Assembly: GCA_937873345.1 (NCBI GenBank)
Contig: CALMRL010000408.1
Location: 1-10,147 of the forward strand
Direction: 5' to 3'
DNA length: 10,147 nt
DNA from: an uncultured Beijerinckiaceae bacterium
Lineage (GTDB): Bacteria; Pseudomonadota; Alphaproteobacteria; Rhizobiales; Beijerinckiaceae
Program-made: the position numbers and the translations under genes
Notes under the pieces: generated by a model
The model's database searches: none
The model's input: only the letters and a program-made list of their open reading frames with translations
Told to the model about the DNA's origin: nothing
Shown here: one piece after another, positions 1-6,820 of the stretch
How the letters are laid out: each line of letters begins with the position of its first letter
How positions within the stretch are numbered: position 1 is the stretch's first letter

Positions 1-1266
1 CACCGGCACCTTGTGCGCGGCGAGCTGCGCGCGGCAGTGCGCGAGGAGCGCCTCGACATCGGCGGGGTGGCGCAGCACAACCGAGGCCGAGACGAGCGCC
101 CCCGTGATCGGCGAGCGCCGCGCCTCGGCGCGCGACATCCGCACGGCGGGATGGGCGTTGAGCACCGCCTCGACCTCTTCCGGGTTCACCTTGAGGCCAC
201 CGACGTTGATGATGCCGCCGCGCCGCCCGGCGAAGGAGCAGCGCCCGTCGCGCTCCTCCACGAGGTCGCCGGTGTCGACGTAGCCCTCCGCGTCGCGCAG
301 CGGCGGCGCGCCCTCCCCGAGATAATGCGACGCCGTGCGCGCCGAGCGGATGCGCAGCGTGCCGTCGACGATCTTCATCGCCACGGGGCCGGGCGTCGCG
401 CCGTCCTGGCGCAGCAGCGCGGCAGGGAAGCCGGCGCGGCCGTCGCCGACGGCGAAGGCGACCCCTGCCTCGGTGGCGGCGAAGGCGTGGGCGAGCTCCG
501 CCCGTGGAAAGGCCGCGCGCAGCGCATCGAGCACCGGCTGGTCGGCGGTCTCGCCGCTGAGCCGGATGTAGGCCGGCGCGATCGCCTCCCTCGCGGGCGA
601 CATCAGCACGCGGCGCCAGTGCGAGGGCGTGCCGGAGAGATGGGTAACGCCGGCCCGGCCGAGGCGGCGCAGGTGCGCCTCCATCGTCTCGCCCGCGCGG
701 CCGGTGACGAGCGGCGCGCCGCCGAGCACGGCGCGCAACAGGATCTGCAGGCCGCCGTAGCGGCGGATGTCGTAGAAGGTCGCCCAGACCGCCGGTGCGC
801 TCCCGGACGTGATCGCCCCGGTGAGGCCGGCGAGGGAATGCACCACCAGCTTCGGCCGCCCCGTGGTGCCGGAGGTGGCGAGCACCCATTCCGTGTCGCG
901 GTGAGACGGCGCCACCTCCGACCCCGCTTCGCGGAGGGAAGAGGAGCTTGGCGGCAGGGCGGCACGTAGCAGGCGCACCGCATCGACGCGGGTGCCGTCT
1001 GAGACCACCGCCTCGATCCCGGCCTCGGCGACGAAGCCGGCGAGGTCTGCGGCGGTGGCGTCGGGCGGGGCCAGCACCATGCGTCGCGCCAGTCCGTCTA
1101 GCTCGACCATGGCGGCGGCGGCGAGCGGCTGCGCGGACACGGCGAGCAGGACGGAGGCATCGGCGAGGCTCGCGGCGTCCTCGATGCAGCACCCCCCGAG
1201 CACGGCGGAGGCGACGCCGTCCTCGACCGTGGAGCGGGCGAGGGTACTGAGCCGCGTCTCAGCCAA
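1..1266 (-). CDS. Adenylate-forming acyl-CoA/acyl-ACP ligase, 3' end outside window
   Basis: This is a member of the ANL (AMP-binding) superfamily, which activates a carboxylic acid with ATP to an acyl-adenylate and passes it to CoA or a carrier-protein thiol. The frame is open over 422 codons. Visible motifs are the ATP-binding loop TSGTTGRPK (residues 131-139), an ATEAG segment in the position of the YGxTE motif, GDLVEERDG near residue 330, and the hinge region GRRGGIINVGGLKVNPEEVE near 345-365. The sequence stops at HKVPV, just before the region that usually carries the catalytic lysine, so roughly 30-50 residues are missing. The N-terminal part before the P-loop is short for the family. 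No ATG precedes the conserved part closely; a TTG at 1266-1264 overlaps the ACP stop by 8 bases (TTGGCTGA) and is my chosen start, while a GTG or ATG further in is possible. The gene directly follows an acyl carrier protein gene, so loading that ACP is the likely job. The substrate is unknown. Confidence 0.85.
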   Translation of the reverse strand, partial: MAETRLSTLARSTVEDGVASAVLGGCCIEDAASLADASVLLAVSAQPLAAAAMVELDGLARRMVLAPPDATAADLAGFVAEAGIEAVVSDGTRVDAVRLLRAALPPSSSSLREAGSEVAPSHRDTEWVLATSGTTGRPKLVVHSLAGLTGAITSGSAPAVWATFYDIRRYGGLQILLRAVLGGAPLVTGRAGETMEAHLRRLGRAGVTHLSGTPSHWRRVLMSPAREAIAPAYIRLSGETADQPVLDALRAAFPRAELAHAFAATEAGVAFAVGDGRAGFPAALLRQDGATPGPVAMKIVDGTLRIRSARTASHYLGEGAPPLRDAEGYVDTGDLVEERDGRCSFAGRRGGIINVGGLKVNPEEVEAVLNAHPAVRMSRAEARRSPITGALVSASVVLRHPADVEALLAHCRAQLAAHKVPV

Positions 1267-1507
1267 CGGCGGCTTCGTAGAAGCGGACCAATTCGCCGAC
1301 GGTGACGGGCAGCTCGATCTCATCGGCGGCGGAGAAGGGATCGACGCCGAGCTGCTCCTCCAGCCGCGCGACCAGCACGGCGAAGCCGAGCGAGTCGAGC
1401 CCCGTGCCGGTCAGCGGCGCGTCGTCGTCGAGAGGGCCGAGGGTACGCTGCTGCTCGGCGGCGATGCGGCGCATCGCGTCGAGGATGGTGGTGCGGACTT
1501 CAACCAT
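1259..1507 (-). CDS. Acyl carrier protein
   Basis: This 82-residue protein has the size and pattern of a stand-alone acyl carrier protein. The phosphopantetheine attachment site is GLDSLG, with Ser39 as the modified residue, and the acidic helix II that partner enzymes recognise follows (VARLEEQLG). It differs from housekeeping AcpP in both flanks and ends in a VTVGELVRFYE segment typical of specialised carrier proteins. Its ATG overlaps the uvrC TGA by one base (TGATG), and a purine-rich GAGGGGCGGGG stretch just upstream inside the uvrC end could serve as ribosome binding site, so translational coupling is likely. The next gene is an adenylate-forming ligase that probably charges it. The acyl group carried and the end product cannot be read from this window. 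Confidence 0.9.
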   Translation of the reverse strand: MVEVRTTILDAMRRIAAEQQRTLGPLDDDAPLTGTGLDSLGFAVLVARLEEQLGVDPFSAADEIELPVTVGELVRFYEAAVG

Positions 1508-3609
1508 CAGCCCCGCCCCTCGTGAAAATGGTCGTACACCAGCTTCGCCGTGCCGGCGTTGATGCCCGGCACCTTTTCGAGGTCGCCGAGCGCTGCCCGG
1601 CTCAGCGCCTTGGCGGTGCCGAAGGCGTTGAGCAGCGCCCGCTTGCGCGCCGGCCCGATGCCGCTGATCTCGTCGAGCGGGCTCTTCACGAACTCCTTCT
1701 TGCGCTTGGCGCGGTGGGTGCCGATGGCGAAGCGGTGCGCTTCGTCGCGCAGCCGCTCGACGAAGTACAGGGCGGGATCGCGAGGGGGCAGGCGGAACGG
1801 CTCGCGGCCCTCGACGAAGAAGGTCTCGCGTCCCGCGTCGCGGTCGCGCCCCTTGGCGATCGCCACCACGGCGACGTCGGTGATCTGCAACTCGTCGAGG
1901 ATCTGGCGGGTGGCGTTGAACTGGCCGCGGCCGCCGTCGATCAGGATCAGGTCGGGGCGGGCGGGGCAGCCCTCCTCCGCGCGGTCGGCCGATGCCGACT
2001 GGCCGGCGGGATCGCCGGCGGCGGTGACGGCCGGCGCCTCGCGGTTCAGTCGGGTGAAGCGGCGTCGCAGCACCTCCTTCATCATGCCGAAGTCGTCACC
2101 GGGCGTCGCCTCGTCGCCCTTGATGTTGAAGGTGCGGTAGTGCGTGCGCATGAAGCCGCCGGGGCCGGCGACGACCATCGCGCCGACCGCGTTGGTGCCC
2201 ATGATGTGCGAGTTGTCGTACACCTCGACGCGCCGCACCGTGCGCTCGATGCCGAAGGCCTGGGCCAGCGATCCGAGCAGCTTCTCCTGCGAGGCCGTCT
2301 CGGCAAGCGTGCGACTCAGCGTGCCCTTGGCGTTGCTGGCGGCGTGCTCGACCAGCTCGCGCTTCTCGCCGCGCTGCGGCACCGCGATCTCCAAGCGTGA
2401 CCCATGGCGCTCGCACAGCGCCTCTTCCAGCAGGGCTCGGCTCTCGATCTCATGGGAGAGCAGGACCAACCGCGGCGGCGGGCGCTCGTCGTAGAACTGC
2501 GCGACGAAGCTGTCGAGCACCTCGGCCGGCTCCATCGTGCGGTCGGCTTTGGGGAAGTACGCCCGGTTGCCCCAGTTCTGGTAGGTGCGGAAGAAGAACA
2601 CCTCGATGCAGAACTGCCCGGCCTGCTCGACGATCGCGAAGACGTCGGCCTCCTCGGTCGATTTCGGGTTGATGCCCTGCGCGCCCTGGATCGCGGACAG
2701 CGCGGCGATGCGGTCGCGCAGCCGCGCCGCGCGCTCGAACTCCATCGCTTCCGCCGCCTCGCCCATCTCGCCGGCGATCCGGTCGCGCACCGCCCGGCTC
2801 TTGCCCGACAGGAAGTCGCGCGCCTCCTTGACCAGGGTGGCGTAGTCGGTGTGGCTGACCTCGCCGGTGCACGGCGCCGAGCAGCGCTTGATCTGGTACT
2901 GCAGGCAGGGCCGAGTGCGGTTCTCGTAGTACGAGTCCGAGCAGGAGCGCAGCAGGAAGGCGCGCTCCAGCGCGTTCAGCGTGCGGTTGACCGCCCAGGT
3001 CGAGGCGAAGGGGCCGAAGTAGTCGCCCTTGCCCGACCGCGCCCCCCGGTGCTTGACGAGCTGCGGCGCCGGGTGGCCGGCGGTGAGCAGGATGTAGGGG
3101 AACGACTTGTCGTCGCGCATCAGCACGTTGAAGCGCGGACGCAACTGCTTGATGAGGTTGGTTTCGAGCAGCAGCGCCTCGGTCTCCGTGGCGGTGGAGA
3201 CGAACACCATCCTCACCGTCAGGGCGACCATCCGCGCGATGCGGTTGGTGTGGCCGGCCACCCGCATGTAGCTTGCGATACGCTTTCTCACGCTCTTCGC
3301 CTTGCCGACGTAGAGCACGGCGTCGTCGGCGCCGAGCATGCGGTACACGCCGGGGCCGACCGGGGCGTGCTGCCAGTGCGCGCGGATCACCGCCCGCCCG
3401 GCCTTCACCGAGGCGGGGGCGGCCTCGCCGTCGTCGGCGGGCGGCTCGTCGGTGTCGAACGCCGCGAGGTCGGGCTCTTCGCCATCGAGGATGTCCGGCG
3501 CCCTCGTTTCCGCGCCTCCATCCATCCCGGGCGCGGCGGGCGCCGACGCACCGGGGTCGTCGGGCTCCATCCCGCCTTGAGGGCGCGCCATCGCCTCGCT
3601 CGCATCCAT
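1507..3609 (-). CDS. uvrC: Excinuclease ABC subunit C
   Basis: UvrC makes the two incisions around a bulky DNA lesion in nucleotide excision repair, acting with UvrA, UvrB and UvrD in the cytoplasm. Domains appear in order: a GIY-YIG nuclease (GPGVYR 85-90, LYVGKAKSVRKR 99-110, probable metal-binding Glu149 in ALLLETN), a cysteine-rich patch (CLQYQIKRCSAPC, 235-247), a UVR motif that contacts UvrB (about 280-305), the RNase H-like nuclease with Asp465 in YDNSH, Asp558 in LIDGGRGQ and His625 in DEAHRFAI, and tandem helix-hairpin-helix motifs at 647-696. All expected catalytic residues are present. At 700 residues it is longer than the roughly 610 of E. coli, mainly through an acidic, Pro/Ala-rich, probably disordered N-terminal extension of about 70 residues and an insert near 525-548. 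The first ATG has no Shine-Dalgarno sequence; Met14, preceded by CAAGGCGGG, is an alternative start. ACP and ligase genes follow with overlapping ends. Confidence 0.97.
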   Translation of the reverse strand: MDASEAMARPQGGMEPDDPGASAPAAPGMDGGAETRAPDILDGEEPDLAAFDTDEPPADDGEAAPASVKAGRAVIRAHWQHAPVGPGVYRMLGADDAVLYVGKAKSVRKRIASYMRVAGHTNRIARMVALTVRMVFVSTATETEALLLETNLIKQLRPRFNVLMRDDKSFPYILLTAGHPAPQLVKHRGARSGKGDYFGPFASTWAVNRTLNALERAFLLRSCSDSYYENRTRPCLQYQIKRCSAPCTGEVSHTDYATLVKEARDFLSGKSRAVRDRIAGEMGEAAEAMEFERAARLRDRIAALSAIQGAQGINPKSTEEADVFAIVEQAGQFCIEVFFFRTYQNWGNRAYFPKADRTMEPAEVLDSFVAQFYDERPPPRLVLLSHEIESRALLEEALCERHGSRLEIAVPQRGEKRELVEHAASNAKGTLSRTLAETASQEKLLGSLAQAFGIERTVRRVEVYDNSHIMGTNAVGAMVVAGPGGFMRTHYRTFNIKGDEATPGDDFGMMKEVLRRRFTRLNREAPAVTAAGDPAGQSASADRAEEGCPARPDLILIDGGRGQFNATRQILDELQITDVAVVAIAKGRDRDAGRETFFVEGREPFRLPPRDPALYFVERLRDEAHRFAIGTHRAKRKKEFVKSPLDEISGIGPARKRALLNAFGTAKALSRAALGDLEKVPGINAGTAKLVYDHFHEGRG

Positions 3610-3891
3610 GGAGGTGATCTAGACCCGGCCGGCACGGCTGGAAAGGGCGCCTGACGACGCCGGCAGTCGTCGCCTCGATGCTTGCGGCGAAAGGCCGGGC
3701 TCGCGAGACGGGATAGGCGTGGCCGCCGGGCGCGGCTTGCGGTATTTCCATCGCATGCGACGGACGACGGCCGCTCTCCGCTCCTCCCGGCATTGCGGCC
3801 TGCGGGGCGGGCCTGTACACGCGTTGCTGATCGTGCCCTCGCCATCGGTCCAGCCGCGCAGGACCCGGCGCGTGACGACCCTTTCTTCTCT

Positions 3892-3907
3892 CGCAGCGAT
3901 CGTTGCG
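3892..3907. promoter_or_regulatory. Imperfect palindrome upstream of DUF2147 gene
   Basis: CGCAGCGATCGTTGCG is a 16-base inverted repeat with one non-complementary pair (G opposite T, which would still pair as G-U in RNA). It ends 21 bases before the DUF2147 start codon and just upstream of its ribosome binding site. It could be an operator or a small 5'-leader hairpin. I do not know a factor that binds it, and in GC-rich DNA such repeats also arise by chance. Confidence 0.3.
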
Positions 3908-3916
3908 ACACGGTTC

Positions 3917-3921
3917 AAGGA
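3917..3921 (+). promoter_or_regulatory. Ribosome binding site fixing the DUF2147 start
   Basis: AAGGA lies 7 bases before the ATG at 3929. This decides between that start and further upstream in-frame starts: only the 3929 ATG has both a Shine-Dalgarno sequence and a signal peptide directly after it. Confidence 0.7.
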
Positions 3922-3928
3922 TCCATCG

Positions 3929-4351
3929 ATGAAGGTTTCAGCCATCGCCGCCGCCGCGCTGTCCGGCCTGCTCGCCGCAGCTCCGCTCGCCGCGCCGGCC
4001 TTCGCCGCGAACAGCCCCGCCGGCGAATGGACGGTCGCCGACGGCTCGGCGGTGGTCCGCATCTCGAAGTGCGGTGGTGGCTTCTGCGGCTTCGTCGCCA
4101 AGGGCCAGCCCGGCAAGGACTACCGCAACCCCGATCCGCGCAAGCGCAACCGCTCGGTGATCGGCATCCAGGTGATGTTCTCGATGAAGCCGAACGGCGC
4201 CAACGCCTGGACCGGCGAGACCTACAACGCCGAGGACGGGCAGATCTACATCGGCACGATCAAGCTCGCCGGCGACAACGGCCTCGAGGTGCAGGGCTGC
4301 GTGCCGAACGGCGGCGTCTGCGGTTCGCAGAACTGGACGCGCGCCCGCTAA
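3929..4351 (+). CDS. Secreted DUF2147 family protein
   Basis: A 140-residue protein with a classical Sec signal peptide: basic start MK, a long Ala/Leu core and an APAFA cleavage site, giving a mature form from about residue 27 in the periplasm. The mature part matches the DUF2147 pattern: GEWTVADGSAVVRISKCGGG FCGFV with two close cysteines (48 and 53), a WTGETYNAEDGQIYIGTI core at 94-111, and a second cysteine pair (124 and 131) before the terminal QNWTR. The two pairs could form disulfides in the periplasm. The biochemical function of the family is not established; members are small beta-rich exported proteins. The gene stands alone, with its own hairpin terminator downstream and prs following on the same strand. 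An ATG-proximal AAGGA supports the start; longer in-frame starts would bury the signal peptide. Confidence 0.85.
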   Translation: MKVSAIAAAALSGLLAAAPLAAPAFAANSPAGEWTVADGSAVVRISKCGGGFCGFVAKGQPGKDYRNPDPRKRNRSVIGIQVMFSMKPNGANAWTGETYNAEDGQIYIGTIKLAGDNGLEVQGCVPNGGVCGSQNWTRAR

Positions 4352-4378
4352 GCGGCGGATAATTCGTCCAGACGCCCG

Positions 4379-4402
4379 ACGCCGGCCCCATCGGGCCGGC
4401 GT
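4379..4402 (+). terminator. Hairpin terminator after DUF2147 gene
   Basis: A perfect 10-base-pair stem (ACGCCGGCCC with GGGCCGGCGT) closes a 4-base loop (CATC), 28 bases after the stop codon. The stem is strong; the following bases TGTACCGTTT are only weakly T-rich, so this is an intrinsic terminator of the type seen in GC-rich bacteria. It separates the gene from prs. Confidence 0.75.
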
Positions 4403-4473
4403 TGTACCGTTTAGGGGTGCCTGCTACGACCATCGGCAGGATGCCGCGCTTCCGCGGCGATGATGGTAGCGCG

Positions 4474-5406
<933 letters not shown>

Positions 5407-5418
5407 CGGCTCGACCGG

Positions 5419-5907
5419 TCAGCCCTTGTCCTTCGACAGCTCGAGGTAGCGCTGGGTGACCGTCTCGATGATCCCGTCGATCTCTTCGGCCGCCTCCTTT
5501 TCCTCGGTGATCGACTTCTCGAAGGCGGTCGAGGCGGCCTCGTGGCCGGCGGCCTTGGCGATCACGATCAGCGAGCGGTAGGCGGCGATCTGGTCGTACT
5601 GGAAGGCGTAGCCGGCGAAGAGGTTCTTCAGCACCGCGTCGCCCGAGGTGCCGTGCACCGCCGCACCGATCGCGCCGGCAGCCTTGGTCACCGCCTCCTT
5701 GAGGCCCGACGCGCCCTCGTCCAGCTCGGCCAACGCCGTGTCGAGGCGGCCGATCTGCGCCTCGGTGGCCGGGATGTGCTTGTTCAGGACAGCCTGGTAC
5801 TTCGGATAGTCCGCGAGGCTCGACACCTGGCTTTTCATCTGCGTCAAGCCCTGCTCCTCGAGGGCGCGCGTGCTCTTCAGGGCGTCGCGATACTGCTTGG
5901 CGTACAT
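5419..5907 (-). CDS. Ferritin-like DUF892 (YciE-type) protein
   Basis: A 162-residue, almost entirely helical protein that resembles the DUF892/YciE branch of ferritin-like four-helix bundles, which are linked to general stress responses in bacteria. The order is as expected: a first helix with YRDALKSTRALEEQ, a second with LNKHIPATEAQIGRLD (41-56), a third with the QYDQIAAYRSL pattern (103-113), and a fourth with EEKEAAEEID (135-144). Candidate metal ligands are Glu17/18, His44, Glu49 and Glu141/142, but the third helix has Gln-Tyr-Asp where DUF892 proteins usually have His-Tyr-Glu, so metal binding may be altered. I chose the Met at 5907, six residues inside the longest frame (5925), because GAAGGAG sits 5 bases before it. 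The gene converges on prs and probably has its own promoter in the region to its right. Confidence 0.75.
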   Translation of the reverse strand: MYAKQYRDALKSTRALEEQGLTQMKSQVSSLADYPKYQAVLNKHIPATEAQIGRLDTALAELDEGASGLKEAVTKAAGAIGAAVHGTSGDAVLKNLFAGYAFQYDQIAAYRSLIVIAKAAGHEAASTAFEKSITEEKEAAEEIDGIIETVTQRYLELSKDKG

Positions 5908-5912
5908 GCCGG

Positions 5913-5919
5913 CTCCTTC
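5913..5919 (-). promoter_or_regulatory. Ribosome binding site fixing the DUF892 start
   Basis: GAAGGAG on the minus strand lies 5 bases before the ATG at 5907-5905. The alternative ATG at 5925 lies upstream of this site and has no comparable sequence, so the shorter protein is preferred. Confidence 0.75.
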
Positions 5920-5942
5920 AAACATTCACCTGGTCGGTGAGA

Positions 5943-5959
5943 CTCGCGGCCAACGCGAG
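5943..5959. promoter_or_regulatory. Small inverted repeat in the DUF892 leader
   Basis: CTCGCG and CGCGAG form a perfect 6-base-pair stem around a 5-base loop, 36 bases upstream of the DUF892 start. It would lie in the mRNA leader if transcription begins in the AT-rich island near 6080-6111. No known riboswitch or binding site was recognised. Confidence 0.25.
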
Positions 5960-6074
5960 GTGATCGGCTGGGTTGGCTGCCGCATCGCCGCAGGGCGGAT
6001 GGTCGCGCGCGGCCTTCGCGAGGGCGTCTCGTGCGGCGGCAAGGGCGCGACCGCTTCGGGCAACCGCCAGCTTC

Positions 6075-6111
6075 TTGACATGTTCTATAAATCGTACATG
6101 TACGTAAACAA
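6075..6111. promoter_or_regulatory. AT-rich divergent promoter region
   Basis: An AT-rich island stands out in otherwise GC-rich DNA. Rightwards, a consensus -35 hexamer TTGACA (6075-6080) faces the gene at 6130, though no good -10 lies at 16-18 bases. Leftwards, TTGTTT (minus strand, 6111-6106) and TATAGA (6089-6084) are spaced 16 bases and could drive the DUF892 gene. The hexamers overlap one another, so transcription in the two directions may be mutually exclusive or jointly controlled. Confidence 0.5.
6093..6104. promoter_or_regulatory. Perfect 12-base palindrome, probable operator
   Basis: CGTACATGTACG is perfectly self-complementary and lies inside the promoter island, within the spacer of the leftward hexamer pair and downstream of the rightward TTGACA. 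Its core ACATGT recurs at 6078-6083, overlapping the TTGACA, 18 bases away. TetR-family dimers bind palindromes of this size, and a TetR-family gene lies one gene downstream, which makes it the natural candidate ligand. The pairing is an inference. Confidence 0.5.
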
Positions 6112-6117
6112 GCTTTC

Positions 6118-6123
6118 GAGGAG
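6118..6123 (+). promoter_or_regulatory. Strong ribosome binding site for the 6130 gene
   Basis: GAGGAG at 6-base spacing to the ATG at 6130 is one of the clearest Shine-Dalgarno sequences in the window and supports this otherwise unrecognised frame as a real gene. Confidence 0.75.
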
Positions 6124-6129
6124 AATGAC

Positions 6130-6627
6130 ATGCGCGTGTCCCAGTGCGTCCCGATCAACCTGCCCATCGCCTCGGTCAACCTGCCGGAGTGGCTTTTCAC
6201 GATGACGGAAGACGACTACGCCAAATGCTCGCGCGGCCACCGTGCCATCGCCATGCTTGGCGGTCCGCAACGCAGCGGCATGGTGAATGTCGAGTCGATC
6301 GGGGGCTCGCTCCTCATCCAGCACTACGCGACCTCCCGCGCGGAGGCTCACCATGTGACGATGACCTCGGAGCGAAGTCGGGCCTACATGATGCACCTCG
6401 TCCCGGTGCCCTGCCGGGTGGTGTGGGACATGCAGGTCCGAGCGGACGGTTCGACTAAAAGCCTGTTCACATGCGCGATCGACGTGCGATTGCCGACGCC
6501 GGTGCGTCTGATGAGCTACGCCACGGCCGCGCCACTGTTCATCCGTCGACACCTCGATGAAGAGACACATGGCTTCGCGCAGGCGATCGAGCGACGGTTC
6601 CAGCGGCAAGAGCGCGATGCGGCCTAG
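6130..6627 (+). CDS. Unrecognised protein, possible SRPBCC/START-like fold
   Basis: I do not recognise this 165-residue protein with certainty. It has no signal peptide or membrane segment. Alternating hydrophobic strands fill the middle (SGMVNVESIGGSLLIQHY at 50-67, AYMMHLVPVPCRVVWDMQV at about 85-103, SLFTCAIDVRL at 110-120), and a helix follows at the C-terminus (HLDEETHGFAQAIERRFQRQ, 142-161). Strands followed by a long C-terminal helix suggest an SRPBCC/START-type lipid- or polyketide-binding fold, which is only a pattern-based guess. Translation start is well supported: GAGGAG (6118-6123) lies 6 bases before the ATG. The gene follows an AT-rich promoter island with a palindromic operator-like site, and a TetR/AcrR regulator comes next on the same strand, so it looks like a small ligand-induced gene under local TetR control. 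Confidence 0.7.
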   Translation: MRVSQCVPINLPIASVNLPEWLFTMTEDDYAKCSRGHRAIAMLGGPQRSGMVNVESIGGSLLIQHYATSRAEAHHVTMTSERSRAYMMHLVPVPCRVVWDMQVRADGSTKSLFTCAIDVRLPTPVRLMSYATAAPLFIRRHLDEETHGFAQAIERRFQRQERDAA

Positions 6628-6742
6628 CCCAGCGGGCCGGGCCGCGCCCCCGCGCCGCCTCGAACCCCCGCCGCGGCAGGATGAGCCGGAGCACCGGGCG
6701 AGGGGCATGCCCAGCGGCAGCCTCCGTGACATCCGGCTAAAG

Positions 6743-6820
6743 TAACGCGTCGCCTCGCGAGGGCACATCCTGGACGTCGCGGCGGCCCTGATCGAACGCG
6801 ACGGCGCGGACGCACTCACG
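6743..6820 (+). other. Stranded N-terminal coding remnant of tetR
   Basis: In the same frame as the tetR below, this stretch begins with TAA (6743-6745) and continues as RVASRGHILDVAAALIERDG and then ADALT up to the ATG at 6821. The piece matches helix 1 of a TetR DNA-binding domain (usual form: R-x-x-I-L-D-A-A-L-x-L-I). It holds no ATG, GTG or TTG, so it cannot be translated from a normal start within itself. If the TAA were a sense codon, the frame would extend back at least to ATG 6707 (MPSGSLRDIRLK), giving a full-length regulator with 38 more residues. Confidence 0.65.

Larger units (their letters stand above)
3610..3928. other. Divergent intergenic region between uvrC and the DUF2147 gene
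   Basis: This 319-base stretch separates two divergent genes and must hold both promoters. I see no convincing coding frame; the overlapping open frames are arginine- and proline-rich shadows typical of GC-rich DNA. No clear -35/-10 pair stands out in either direction. Noteworthy items are an imperfect palindrome at 3892-3907 and, on the uvrC side, a leader reading GATCACCTCC immediately before the ATG. No RNA gene was recognised. Confidence 0.6.

Noticed and set aside
13..969. 318-codon plus-strand frame opposite the ligase gene
   Set aside because: The minus strand carries clear ANL-family motifs through the whole stretch; the plus-strand product has no domain features.
2404..3654. 416-codon plus-strand frame opposite uvrC
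   Set aside because: It lies wholly over uvrC, has a low-complexity Arg/Gly/Ala composition and no motif. It is a compositional shadow.
3610..3928. Possible small RNA or tRNA in the uvrC/DUF2147 intergenic region
   Set aside because: I looked for cloverleaf arms and a T-loop consensus and saw none; only a short palindrome stands out.
6084..6091. TCTATAAA as a -10 for the 6130 gene
   Set aside because: TATAAA lies only 5 bases from the TTGACA, and no -35-like hexamer lies 17 bases upstream of it. On the minus strand the same bases make a better spaced -10.
6557..6745. 62-codon plus-strand frame between the unknown gene and tetR
   Set aside because: It overlaps the end of the 6130 gene and is Arg/Pro-rich. 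Only its last dozen codons may be the former start of tetR; it is not a gene of its own.
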